Positions 10,496 through 22,222 of a DNA stretch of 64,000 nucleotides are shown piece by piece. The notes under the pieces are model-generated. The model worked only from the letters and a program-made list of their open reading frames with translations. It was not told the DNA's origin and ran no database searches. The translations under genes and the position numbers were made by a program. Numbering within the stretch: the first letter of the stretch is position 1; every line of letters begins with the position of its first letter. Location of the stretch: contig OX155980.1 of NCBI GenBank assembly GCA_944548615.1, forward strand, positions 543,926 through 607,925. Direction: 5' to 3'. This DNA is from Micropterix aruncella (Eukaryota > Arthropoda > Insecta > Lepidoptera > Micropterigidae).

Positions 10496-11965
10496 TTAAT
10501 ATATCATACTTTCGCATTCATCTCTAGTATAATTTGAGAGCCAATGAGACACCCGTCTCTTGAACTGGTTGTCGGTTATATTTAAAATCTGTCCTGTGTA
10601 CGAGTTAAATATATTATAGAGTTTAGGTCCGAGGTATGCGTAGTGTCGTTGTCCGTATACAGTCCTCATTTTTGGTTGAATCTGTTTGTCTTTGTGTCTA
10701 GTGTTGTGTTTCTGCTCTGGTTTGTCTTTATCCGTGTTCCTCATGAGGTCCCTCCGATAGCGCACCAGAACAGCGCGTATGTATAGTTGGCGTACGTCAA
10801 GTACTTTAAAGTCTGTATATTGGTTGTCTGACGGGGAGCGATATGGCTTCTTGTTAATGACTCTGAGCAAATCCTTTTACGCTTTGACCAGTGGGTCAAG
10901 ATTTGTTCTTGCCATACCGCCCCAACCGATTTGTCCGTATGTAAGTAGAGTCTGCGCCAGTGCATAGTAAACAGTCCGTAGTAGGTTAAGGTTGAGTACG
11001 CTTCTTATATTTTTAAATATATAAATCAACTTTCTAGTCCGTTTAGTCGTAGCCTCAATGTGTTGTGTCCATTTTAGATTTTGGTCAATGACTATTCCTA
11101 GATATTTTATTGTGTTAGTGCGTTCAAGTGGTAAACATGTACAGTTCATGTAGTCGCATTTATGTAACGTAATATGGTGGTTAGTGGGATGATGTCTATT
11201 GTCGATGCTAATGGTCATATATTTAGTCTTGTTCTCGTTTAGCGTCAAAAGATTATTGTCAAGCCATCGTTTAGCCAGCTTCAGTCCCGCAGTCGCCCTG
11301 TCAAACGAAGACGTCCATGTGTCGCCGTAGAATAGCAACACAGTGTCGTCGGCGTAGGACAGTACGGAGCCCTGAACCTGAAGCTGGCATAGGTCATTTT
11401 TGTACACTAAGAAGAGTATTGGGGCCAGTGTGCTGCCCTGTGGGACCCCATAGGAACACGGCAGGGATTCACTTGTCTCGCTGTCAATTTTAACTTGCTG
11501 TGTGCGTCCAGTTATATAGCTACGAAACCAGTCCAACTCTACGTCTAAAACTCCGAGTTTCTCAAGTTTCGTGATTAGTCTATCGTGAGGTACTGTGTCG
11601 AAAGCTTTAGCCAAGTCGAGAAAAATACCAATGCCATGTTTGTTTCTATCGAGGTTTTCTGTTATACATTTAGTTAATTCAAGAATTGCATCGGCGGTTC
11701 CTCGACCCGGCCTAAAGCCATACTGTCCGTCTGACAATAGATCATATTGTGTTACAGACACGATCTATTGTCAGTTACAGTAAGTCGTTAGTTGTTTTGC
11801 GGTTAGTTTTTCTAGTAGTTTGCTTATTGTATTTATTACTGAAATCGGACGATAGTTTTTAGGGTCACGTTTGTCACCTTCCTTAAAGATCGGTGTGACA
11901 TTGCCTGTCTTAAATACTTCAGGAAATTTTCCCTTGTCTAATGTGAGGTTGGTAATATACACCAA
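10496..11965 (-). pseudogene. LINE reverse transcriptase pseudogene (three in-frame stops)
   Basis: The remnant encodes finger and palm motifs in one frame. These are KNYRPISVIN, QYGFRPGRGT, IFLDLAKAFDTV (motif A), YGVPQGSTLAP, SYADDTVLLF (catalytic motif C) and IKYLGIVIDQNLKW. A C-terminal region with DPLVKA and LLRVINKKPYRS follows. The frame is broken by TGA at 11771-11773, TAG at 11765-11767 and TAA at 10877-10879. The TAA replaces a likely Gln codon, judging by the KAQK found in the related copy near 34495. The first two stops lie at the edge of a small inverted duplication (11731-11774). The rest is surprisingly intact. Confidence 0.9.
11731..11774. repeat. 13-bp perfect hairpin inside LINE pseudogene
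   Basis: The arm CTGACAATAGATC (11731-11743) is exactly inverted at 11762-11774, with an 18-nt spacer. The distal arm coincides with the two adjacent stop codons, so a templated inverted duplication may have broken the frame. Confidence 0.75.
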
Positions 11966-11995
11966 GGGTTTGGCTATGAATTGGCTATTTATGTG

Positions 11996-12500
11996 TTCAG
12001 GTTTTATCTAGGTATGTATGTTTTCCGTTTTATTTATTCCACCATAACTTCTAAACGCTTAAACCGATTTAGAAAGTGTGGTATTTTTAGAATAGAGTTG
12101 CCATCCCGAGTGTCATAGGGTACATTAACTGTCCAAATATAATAATAATAATAATAATATAAAACTCTTTATTTCAAAATAAAGAAGGCGAGCTTATTGC
12201 CTTGCGGCAATGTCTATCAACTAACCTATAGCTTAAGTTTACAATATAATTTGTTACGTTGGCTACACAAAAGAATACTAAAAATTAAAGTGATTAGAAA
12301 AAAAGAAACAGTCAGAAAACGAAAAAGAAAAAGATATAAAAAAAAGAAAACAAATTACTAAAATTAAATAAAGACGCAGAGAAAAGGAAGGAGAGGAGGG
12401 ATACATATCAAGTAAGTAGTTGTCTAAATGTCCAAATATCCAACAATTTATCATAGATATATCGTGTAGGCATAAGCATAATGCAATAGTTCACTTTCTG
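11996..12500. repeat. Dispersed repeat interrupted by a LINE tail
   Basis: The segment with CCATAACTTCTAAACGCTTA, CATCCCGAGTGTCATAGGGT and then TGTCCAAATAT matches 33530-33720. In the present copy it is split by the insertion at 12141-12428. The family is not identified. It has no coding part. Confidence 0.6.
12141..12428 (-). mobile_element. LINE 3' end insertion with 11-bp target duplication
   Basis: The 288-bp insertion is flanked by exact copies of TGTCCAAATAT (12130-12140 and 12429-12439), a target-site duplication. The plus strand begins with AATAATAATAATAAT and reads on into GGCGAGCTTATTGCCTTGC. This is the reverse complement of a LINE 3' UTR ending in a (TAT)n tail. It is a very short 5'-truncated copy on the minus strand. 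Confidence 0.8.
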
Positions 12501-12964
12501 TGACGGCAGTCGTGTTTTTTATTCTTGTTGATATATTTACTTGTTTTACCAATAGCTTTAACTACACTGATATCGCTTGCCTAGACGCGATAAGGAGGCA
12601 TTCAATAATTTTGACAGGATTCAATACGCTCGTATTGGATTATTTTATTCCCTGAAGTTTGATACATACCGAGGTAAATGGAGTGGCTCCTTATTAGACG
12701 ATGTCAGGATTTTTACATACTCACCCTACTCTTTCTAGTACTTAATTCAAACAGGCTTTCTTATTTGTATAATCTTTTCCCTCCGCTTTCATCACTCGGC
12801 CATCCATTATACTCTCAATAAAATCTATTACTGGCTATACCTTAGTACATCAGCTTTCACGTCCGTAGTAGTCGGCCTGTCGTTTGTAGTAGTCGGCCTA
12901 AATATGGAACTCTGCGCCTTTGCCTCAGAAAACTTGAATACCGGATCGGGTTTAAAAATATATA
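12501..12964. other. No gene recognised
   Basis: Mixed AT-rich sequence. Around 12865-12905 the phrase GTAGTAGTCGGCC is repeated in tandem. No coding region is seen. Confidence 0.4.
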
Positions 12965-13273
12965 TTAACCCCTTGAGTATGATACGGCCAAATCTGGTTC
13001 TGAAACAATTATCCGTTGAGTATGATACGACCAGATCTGGTTCCGCGTTTTTTTCACTTCTTTGACGTTCTCATATTTATTCATAATTATCTAATTGTTT
13101 TACAAAATGATATTTCAATATTCTATATTCGAAATTTCAATCATTGTGCAGTTGTACTTTTTATGATTGGTGTAGTAGTTTCGTAGTTATAGTACTTTAA
13201 GGTCGATGTCGCCGAAAATCCTGCAAAAGAGACAGATGCATCCATGAAAATACCCATTTACTCCAAGGGTTAA
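12965..13273 (-). mobile_element. piggyBac-like TTAA miniature element, short form (309 bp)
   Basis: This is the reverse-oriented relative of the element at 5527-6226. It starts TTAACCCCTTGAGTATG and ends TACTCCAAGGGTTAA, with TTAA at both borders. Both outer halves align along their length with the long form. The central ~400 bp of the long form is absent, with the join near GTTCCGCG|TTTTTTTCACTTC. Confidence 0.85.
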
Positions 13274-13289
13274 GAGACATTTAATTGAC

Positions 13290-13340
13290 GTATACATCCC
13301 CCTTCCTCCCCCCCCCCCTTCCTCCCCCCCCCTCGTTTCC
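13290..13340. repeat. Poly-C / CCTTCCTC tract
   Basis: Runs of 8-10 cytosines are interrupted by TTCCTC. This is simple sequence. Confidence 0.85.
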
Positions 13341-13424
13341 TAGCTTGTCTTTATATCCCATTGCTCCCTTCGATATTAATTTGACATATGTGAATAATTT
13401 CTGTTTTATTTTCTTTACTGTTTT

Positions 13425-13620
13425 TTTTTAATTTTATTTTTATTTTATTATTCTGAAGGAAACATACAGCTGTTACAATAAATTTGTTACAAAATTATTA
13501 ATTTAAAAAAATAAAGCTAATTACATGTTTCCACTTAAACATTCATAATTTAAACACAACAATATCATTTTTTTTGAAGAATTAACACAATAGGAAGAGA
13601 TGGGAACTGGGAAGAACTTC
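13425..13620 (-). mobile_element. LINE 3' tail fragment
   Basis: TTTTATTATTCTGAAGGAAAC, ACAGCTGTTACA and GTTTCCACTTAAAC follow the same order as 640-790, in the same orientation. It is probably the 3' UTR of a non-LTR element on the minus strand. Confidence 0.45.
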
Positions 13621-13718
13621 ATGATTAACAATGCTTCCTTATGTAAGTCAGTTATTATAGACTTGTACACCTAGATTTCATATTCGAGAACGAATCGGAT
13701 TAGTATGTAAGGCTAATG

Positions 13719-13966
<248 letters not shown>

Positions 13967-13998
13967 GTCAAAGTGTCATCCTTTAAACGAATTCTTTA

Positions 13999-14306
<308 letters not shown>

Positions 14307-14789
14307 CAAATTGAAATTATGTTTATTACTAAATAAATGAAATGATAAAATAATGAAAGGGCACTTATCTGGTCTGTGGTGACCAGGAGTGACTCCACGC
14401 CTTTTTCTTCTCTTCTTTCAGTATTTGCTAGGTGTTTCCTGCTGTGGTATTGGAACCTGAATGTCTCCTACAGCGGCAACACAACAAAGCGAGACGAGAA
14501 TGAATGCTGGAAAATAATAGGCGATTAGTGTTTCTTAAATATTAATGATTGTTATAAAATGTATATCAATATTTCGGCTCAGCCGTCGTCAAGATATGTG
14601 ACATTTCTGAAATCGAACAATTCTTTGAAAATTTAAATTCAAGGAATCGAACAAAAAGAAATGGATTAATAATATTTTACACGATTTAGTTAAGGTACCA
14701 TAACCAACCGTGCAAAACGTTATTTTAAATGAATGATTATAAATTAAAATAAAAAGCATTTGATGATTATGATAATATGTTAAACCTTA

Positions 14790-15237
14790 TTAATTTTGCC
14801 TATTGAGACCGGAACCTTTGCAAGCGCCTAAAATATAAATATAAGCTAATTCCCAAGATTTGACGTCCCTTTCTTTCGCATTATCACCAAGGCATTTTAT
14901 TATTTTAAGTTTAAAACATTGATCAAAAGATAAATTATGCGCCCTGGCATGCAAAGATATTGGGAGTTGGCTTTCATTTCCTACACTAGCCCTATGATTA
15001 TTTAGTCTAATATTAAGTGGTGTTGTTGTTTCACCGATATAAAAGGCATCACAAGTCCTGCACAGAAGTTGATATACTATATTTTTTGAAATACAACTGC
15101 AATGAAAGGGAACCCTGTAACTATTAGTAGTATTTGGACTGGTAAAAAAAGGACTTAGATCTAACAGAGGACACGTTTTACAACGTGGACGACCACAAGG
15201 TTGAAGACCAAAAGTATTATTACCAATAGAGAAATTT
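14790..15237 (-). CDS. Penelope-like GIY-YIG endonuclease end, left arm
   Basis: This is the mirror image of the right-arm coding segment, read on the minus strand. It has the same Cys-rich linker (CGRPRCKTC), the VYQLLC/YIGET endonuclease core and the GLN ending. No in-frame Met precedes it in this arm, so it is a 5'-truncated partial gene. The reverse-transcriptase domain that normally lies upstream is absent. Confidence 0.75.
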
Positions 15238-15250
15238 TGATTATTTTTTT

Positions 15251-15698
15251 AAATTTCTCTATTGGTAATAATACTTTTGGTCTTCAACCTTGTGGTCGTC
15301 CACGTTGTAAAACGTGTCCTCTGTTAGATCTAAGTCCTTTTTTTACCAGTCCAAATACTACTAATAGTTACAGGGTTCCCTTTCATTGCAGTTGTATTTC
15401 AAAAAATATAGTATATCAACTTCTGTGCAGGACTTGTGATGCCTTTTATATCGGTGAAACAACAACACCACTTAATATTAGACTAAATAATCATAGGGCT
15501 AGTGTAGGAAATGAAAGCCAACTCCCAATATCTTTGCATGCCAGGGCGCATAATTTATCTTTTGATCAATGTTTTAAAGTTAAAATAATAAAATGCCTTG
15601 GTGATAATGCGATAGAAAGGGACGTCAAATCTTGGGAATTAGCTTATATTTATATTTTAGGCGCTTGCAAAGGTTCCGGTCTCAATAGGCAAAATTAA
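15251..15698 (+). CDS. Penelope-like GIY-YIG endonuclease end, right arm
   Basis: This is the C-terminal domain of a Penelope-like retroelement protein, which nicks target DNA for reverse transcription. The sequence shows a Cys-rich linker (CGRPRCKTC, then HCSC). The GIY-YIG core follows: VYQLLCRTCDAFYIGET, with the Arg of NIRLNNH and its His. The late Glu (AIERDVKSWE) and the GLN near the end are typical of the family. About 147 residues are present. The open frame can be extended to 15201, but bases 15201-15250 belong to the left arm and the loop and so are not native coding sequence. The RT domain is missing. Confidence 0.85.
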
Positions 15699-15894
15699 TA
15701 AGGTTTAACATATTATCATAATCATCAAATGCTTTTTATTTTAATTTATAATCATTCATTTAAAATAACGTTTTGCACGGTTGGTTATGGTACCTTAACT
15801 AAATCGTGTAAAATATTATTAATCCATTTCTTTTTGTTCGATTCCTTGAATTTAAATTTTCAAAGAATTGTTCGATTTCAGAAATGTCACATTT

Positions 15895-15927
15895 CTTGAC
15901 GACGGCTGAGCCGAAATATTGATATAC
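15895..15927 (+). ncRNA. Hammerhead-ribozyme-like core (degenerate)
   Basis: TTGACGA is followed by a short stem GGC-TGA-GCC and then GAAA. After that comes a compact stem (AUAU, 2-nt loop UG, AUAU) ending at a possible AUA cleavage triplet. Penelope-like elements are known to carry hammerhead motifs with very short stems. Here the first core base differs from CUGANGA or one U is extra, and I could not draw a good stem I. The mirror copy lies at about 14561-14593. Confidence 0.3.
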
Positions 15928-16209
15928 ATTTTATAACAATCATTAATATTTAAGAAACACTAATCGCCTATTATTTTCCAGCATTCATTCTCGTCTCGCT
16001 TTGTTGTGTTGCCGCTGTAGGAGACATTCAGGTTCCAATACCACAGCAGGAAACACCTAGCAAATACTGAAAGAAGAGAAGAAAAAGGCGTGGAGTCACT
16101 CCTGGTCACCACAGACCAGATAAGTGCCCTTTCATTATTTTATCATTTCATTTATTTAGTAATAAACATAATTTCAATTTGAAAAAATAATAATTTACAC
16201 ATTTACAAT

Positions 16210-16994
<785 letters not shown>

Positions 16995-17715
16995 CCGGGG
17001 GCCCAATGCACTGTTAGTCATGAAGGTGGGAACTAATGTGCGTCCTGTTAGAGTTGGCCACGAAGACTCATTCGTTCAGGGTCGGCCATACTCACCGGTC
17101 AACATCTATCCGGCGGTCTCCACGCATGAAGTGCGAGCCCGGGTAGGACTCTGGCCTTAGGGCTAGTTTCCTCTAGGAATCAACCTTCTCGCGCTCCTGG
17201 ATGGTCTGCGCACCGTGCGGCGTAAGCCAATCGACTGTGCACTCTGACTAACTGTCGGGGGAGTCTAGAAACAGTACTGTTTCCTATAGAGCGGGGGTGG
17301 TTGCGGACCTTACTGCGACTGCTCTTGAAATGACCATCGGCTACCCGATCCTGGGTGAACAGCCGGGCAAAGGATGCCGTGGTCCGCGATAGATTCGGTA
17401 TACACCGTTTCACCGCTTCGCAAGGGAGAGGACCGCGCAAGCGACCTCGAACTCGTAACCAATCGAGAGACAGGAGTAATCTGGTCGCAATTGGTAGCAA
17501 GGGCGTGAGAGCTGCTCCGTGGGCGTGAGTGTATAAGCCCGCTGGGTAACACTCCTGGCTATCTGGCGGTTAAGGCGTTGGCCTCTTGCGGCATGTGGCG
17601 GAGCTTGGCGGTGGATTGGTATGTCCAAGTCTTCTGCGTTCACTTCACGGGAGAGAGAATGACTAATCGTTAAAACTTCCTGAGGTGACGGGTTCGCCGT
17701 TGTAGTTGACAACTC
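16995..17715 (+). repeat. GC-rich repeat unit, full length, tandem copy 1
   Basis: This unit has the same landmark order as 2945-3655, from GTTAGTCATGAAGGTGGG and GAGTTGGCCACGAAGACTCA to GTGACGGGTTCGCC. It is immediately followed by a second unit with a period of about 720 bp. Short frames in it (for example 17180-17500 minus) are shared by copies and are best seen as repeat shadows. Confidence 0.85.
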
Positions 17716-17724
17716 TATATGTTA

Positions 17725-18205
17725 ATCATGAAGGTGGGTAGCTAATGTGCGCCCTGTTAGAGTTGGCCACGGAGACTCATTCGTTCAGGGTCGGCCATAC
17801 TCACGGGTCAACATCCATCCGGCGGCCTCCACGCAGAAGGGAGAGCCAGGGTAGGACGCTGGCCTGCGGGCCAGTCTCCTCTAGGAGTCAACCTTCGGGC
17901 GCTCCTGGACGGTTTACCCACCGTGCGGTGTCATCCAATCGATTCTGCAGTCCGACTAACAGCCGGGGGAGTCTGGAAACAGTAACGTTTCTTATAGAGC
18001 GGGGGAGGTTGTTAACCTTATGGCAACTGATCTTGAAACGACCATTCGACCACCTGATCTCGGGTAAATAAGCCGATCATAGGATGCCGTGGTCCGCGAT
18101 ATATTCAATTGACAGCGGATCACCGCTTCAAAGGGAAAGGACCACGCAAGCGACCTCGATCCTGTAACCAGTCAGGAGGTAGGAAGATTAATTCCAGAAC
18201 GGGCG
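17725..18205 (+). repeat. GC-rich repeat unit, tandem copy 2 (3' truncated)
   Basis: It restarts with GTTAATCATGAAGGTGGG and GAGTTGGCCACGGAGACTCA. It follows copy 1 through GACCACGCAAGCGACCTCGA and ends after TGTAACCAGTC. Confidence 0.85.
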
Positions 18206-18496
18206 AACTGATATTTAACATTTTATTCTACAGCAGCTAATATGGAATACGTGGCTGAAACAAGTAAATATATTAAAAAGAATAAAAAACACGACTGCGT
18301 GTTCCAACGACTTTAACGCCGCCGTTTCCTCTGCATCTACTTGTCCGATCGGAATTGGACCAACTCCATTCAATAAGAGCTTTCAGAATAAAGAAGATGT
18401 TTCCCCACTTATTTTGGAAAAAAAACGTGTACAAATTTCATCGAGATCGGATTAAAACTGTGGATTTGTTTAAATAATATACAAATATGCAATGTA

Positions 18497-19164
18497 ATAT
18501 GAAAAATGAACTTGACATTCAGGGAATTCAAAAATAAACTAAAGAAATGGTTATCGAATCATGACAGACTAACCATACATCAAATGTTAGAAATAATAGT
18601 ATAATAAAACTTAGGTGCACAAATTATTAACATATTTTTAAACATATATGTTAAGTATATTTTAACATTGAACTAACTACCAAAAATTATTTGACTTTGA
18701 CAATGAAGTATACTTTTTAGACTAGGTAATTTTATATTAATAAATATTAATGACCGTTTCTTCCTTTTCTCACATATAACTTTATTTATTTTATTTAATC
18801 GAATTTTATATGATATTTATTGCAGATTAAATAATGGAATTGCATTTTATTTATTATATTATCTTTTAATATTTTTTTATTATTATTATTTTTTTATTTT
18901 ATTCTGAAGACCACACTTTAGGGCAATTTAGTGTCATTAGCTTTTTACTAAAACTTGTATATTTGTAAGCAACCAAGCAATCAAGCAATCTTGATTGTAA
19001 TATTGGAGTCCTGTCCACCCTAGAACGGGCTAGTCCCAGTTGGGTGACAGAAACAAATAAGCAAAAGGTTAAGGGTTTGCCATTCGGTTCCTGTTATTTT
19101 TATAAGCTAATCAATGTTTCATAGTAATTAATTCTTAAATAAATAAATAAATAAATAATAAATA
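18497..19164 (+). mobile_element. LINE 3' end with AAATA tail
   Basis: A short C-terminal coding remnant ending at TAA 18602-18604 (FREFKNKLKKWLSNHD...) resembles LINE ORF2 ends. It is followed by a 3' UTR and an (AAATA)n tail at about 19138-19164. The last ~155 bp (CCACCCTAGAACGGGCTAGT onward) are repeated at 57918-58075. Confidence 0.7.
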
Positions 19165-19690
19165 GATTGTTGCTTTCAGGGTAGTTTCACCTCTGATGTT
19201 TCTTTGATTATCTTGACTGGACTTTAATGGTATGTGCCCAATGGCACATCTACAATAATGGGTGCTAGCACATTATTATGCTAGCAAGTCTTGGAGCGCT
19301 CTCCTCTTCAATCTGCGGAAAGCCCGATTTTTCATCAGCTTTGAAGCTAGTTGATTTGGATGAAGTATAACTCGCTTTTGGTAGGATACCATTTTAGTTT
19401 TAATTTCTTTTTTCACTGTTGAGATTTTCAGGTCATGATGTAGACGGTCGTTCGTGACATACCATGGTGCATCAACTATTATTCTCAGCATCTTGTTTTG
19501 GAACCGCTGAAGAATCCCTATATTGGAATTGGCTGCGTTGCCCCACAGCTGTAATCCATAGGTCCAAATGGGCTTCAGGATGCATTTGTACACTACTAAT
19601 TTGTTTTCTAGTAAGAGTTGTGACTTGAGCGATGACACTACTAATTCTAGAGAGATGAAAATGTTCAAGAGCCACAACAATTCCCGAATG
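19165..19690 (-). mobile_element. Jockey-like LINE fragment
   Basis: This is a minus-strand, 5'-truncated element consisting of the ORF2 C-terminus (19276-19680) and a short 3' UTR (about 19180-19275). It abuts the tail of the preceding plus-strand LINE. Confidence 0.75.
19276..19680 (-). pseudogene. Jockey-type ORF2 C-terminal fragment
   Basis: The 134-residue frame contains KPIWTYGLQLWGNAANSNI, LQRFQNKMLRIIVDAPWYV and a late LKRRALQDL. These are characteristic of the region after the RT domain in Jockey-clade non-LTR elements of insects. RT catalytic motifs and the endonuclease are missing. The frame is open, but there is no evidence that it is a functional gene. Confidence 0.8.
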
Positions 19691-19989
19691 TCATATCTAG
19701 ACGACAGATGGCATTAACAAAAAGAGGAAGAAGAAAAAGTGTAGTTTAGCGAACCAAGCTTTCCGAATACTGACGTCATGCAGCCAGCGATAGCAAGAAA
19801 CTGATTTAAAGGACATAAAAAATACTTTTGAAAGTAACAATTTCTTAGAAAGTAAAACATTTAGAAAGTTAAGAATATATTTGACAAGATTATAAAGAGT
19901 TATGTAACGGAAATCTCGCACAATCTATCTTTTATATTAAATCGATGCACGGAACATGGATTCTTTCCCACCGAAGGCAAAGGTACTAC

Positions 19990-20250
19990 CGATATTTTGA
20001 AAAAGTTGACACTTTACTTCTTTTAACCGATGACACTAAAAACACTCTGGCTTAAAGAATAAAAGAAACAGTTGACGGACTTATTATATGGTTCTAAGTA
20101 AATAATTTATCACCTAATGTAAATAAATCAAAAGCAATATGCTTCTCTATGCGGCCATCTAATTCCAATGAAATGGATGCATACTTTAGGTTTTACTACA
20201 AAATGTCTCCTTCTTTAAATACTCGGATTAGAAATTTAACAAAAATTATA
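19990..20250 (+). pseudogene. Decayed reverse-transcriptase remnant
   Basis: With two stops read through, the plus frame gives LLLLTDDTKN, where TDDT is a degraded YADD box. It then gives VNNLSPNVNKSKAICFS, matching the usual NNLSLNxxKS segment of LINE RTs. The rest is too decayed to classify. Confidence 0.5.
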
Positions 20251-20821
20251 ATGTTTGGATCACTTAAATGATATCAGTAAAAAACTGTTTTTTTATTCAG
20301 AGAAAAAATACATTTTTAAAATATTAAAATCTTGCCAAACTGGTATACAGTTTGTTGGCGAGACAAACTCTTATTTTTCTAGTCTTACACTTCTAATTTT
20401 GTGATACAAAATGACATTAATAATATAAAAAACAATGCACAGCAGTAAAACCTACAGGCCAGTATTACTACAAGCTTAAATTATAGAAACGTATAACAAA
20501 TTTACTTATGACCACTAATTTCACTATAAACGTCCAACAAGTAGCTTTTTAATCTCTTTTTAAACATCTGTTTGCTCACGCTTATATACAATAGCATCAA
20601 AGCTCAGATACAATAGTATTAACCCTTCAGGCCTCAGCCCCTCAGCCGATTAAAAAGTTGATGTTCCAAAAAAAATTTTGTAAAAATTATTAAAAAAATT
20701 GAATTATAACACTGTCTCACCAAAATATTAATTACTGCCAAACCACTGTACCCATAATTAAAATGAAACATATTAACATAATAAAACATAATGAAATAAA
20801 ACAAATTAAATTAAAATAAAA
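20251..20821. other. No gene recognised
   Basis: Very AT-rich, with no recognisable frame. It may be the continuation of the decayed LINE. Confidence 0.4.
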
Positions 20822-21169
20822 TTAAAACGGGGCCGTCACCCTGAATCGTGTTGTGGCCGATATCGGCCAATTGGGGCTTGAGGGGTTAAAGATTCTTGGA
20901 ATGAGATACTTTAACGTCCTTTCACCATAGTAGTTGTTCGCTCTTGGTTCTTCAAATATTTTACGGACTTTTTCTCTATATATATATTTCCTATTATACT
21001 GTATTGGTATTTTAAATTCTGAATTTCTAAAATGCTCCATTGCTAGTAAGTATGTATTTTTTTCATGTATAGGTAATATATCGCATCGCTTAAACAACAA
21101 GTTATAGTTCTTTTTACATTGTGTTAAGACATTTTTATTTACTAAAAGTTTTATTATTCTACGATGCAA
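20822..21169 (-). pseudogene. Possible LINE ORF2 C-terminal remnant
   Basis: The 115-residue frame ends with YYGERTLKYLIPRIFN, which fits the late YG.RSL.Y.GP..WN pattern of many LINE proteins. There is no catalytic motif. It could also be chance similarity. Confidence 0.4.
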
Positions 21170-22110
21170 ATTAAATATAATATTTTATCTATATATATAT
21201 GCGAAAATATTTCATCTATGTATATCTGTGTAGTGCTATATTCGATATTAGAAAGATGAGAAATGTATACGGTCTTGAAGCTGCTAAATTCGCTTTGCCT
21301 AAACGTATGGCCTACCGTTTTGAGGAATGGCTCCAAATTCAACCAATTTTTTTTCCTCCGTATAAAAGCGATTCGATGTTTATACATTCTCTTCAAGAAG
21401 TTCTTGTAAGCCGCTGTTCGTAGAAACAGGAATCATATCTTTATTTTCTTTGTTACACGTATTAAAATATTATGTGTCTACGAACGGTAGACACTTGCAG
21501 ACGTCCTAGTGAATAATTCTTTAGATCATTACGACAAAAGCAATAAATCGACAGCGACTTAGCAAAGTGCGATACAGTTTTCTGCGCTCGGTGGCTAGTC
21601 AGGGAAACACGAACCACACATCAAATCGCCGGCTTTTGAAGAACGGAAGCACGTTGGGGATCCGAAAAGAGTGGGTGCGGTCCATTAGAGTGGGTGCGAG
21701 TCGCACCGGACACACTGCAAAACACGCACGACCAAGCTTCTCACAATGTTGAATGATCATTTATGAAATTATCCAATATTTGTTTGATTATTTAGTACTA
21801 TTGTCCACATGCAAATTTTGCGAAATTATGTAAGAATTTTGATTGAAAATATTGAAAAATGTTGTGTCCTCTATATAAACCTAGAAAATCTGCGCTTGGA
21901 TGTTCGACGTTCATACCTTGCAATAACAACGCTCATATCTTATACCTTAATAGGTATTTATTTGAATATTATACTTGTTATTTTTATTAGTTTTGACATA
22001 ACCAAGAATCAATCAAGAATAACCAGAATTCCTATCAACTGGTTTGAAATAATAAAAAAAAAAGAATTTTTTGTTGTGGAACCCGCCATGTTGCCTATTG
22101 GCACCATCTT
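21170..22110. other. No gene recognised
   Basis: Mostly AT-rich. A GC-richer stretch at 21545-21745 has a 61-aa frame without a domain. Confidence 0.4.
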
Positions 22111-22122
22111 CTAGGTGGGCAT

Positions 22123-22222
22123 TTGTAGCATCACGCAGTCAAACACTCAGGCGGTCACCCATCCCAGTATTGACCGCGCCCGCCTCTGCTTAACTTCGGT
22201 AAAAACGAAGAGAACCGGTGAC
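22123..22222 (-). pseudogene. 5S rRNA-derived sequence (pseudogene or SINE head)
   Basis: Read on the minus strand, it gives CACCGGTTCTC, then GAAGTTAAGCAGAGGCGGGC, then GGTCAATACTGGGATGGGTG and ACCGCCT. This follows metazoan 5S rRNA from the first third to the end, including the internal promoter. The first ~30 nt and the exact 3' end are lost, so it is not a functional 5S gene. It could head a 5S-derived SINE. Confidence 0.8.

Larger units (their letters stand above)
10022..11968 (-). mobile_element. Decayed LINE, minus strand, with AAATA-type tail
   Basis: Read on the minus strand, the coding remnant at 10496-11965 is followed by an AT-rich 3' UTR. The 3' end is at about 10022-10055, where the plus strand reads TTTATTTATTCATTTATTTA. 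The 5' part, including any endonuclease, is missing. A related C-terminal remnant lies on the plus strand at 34255-34770. Confidence 0.85.
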
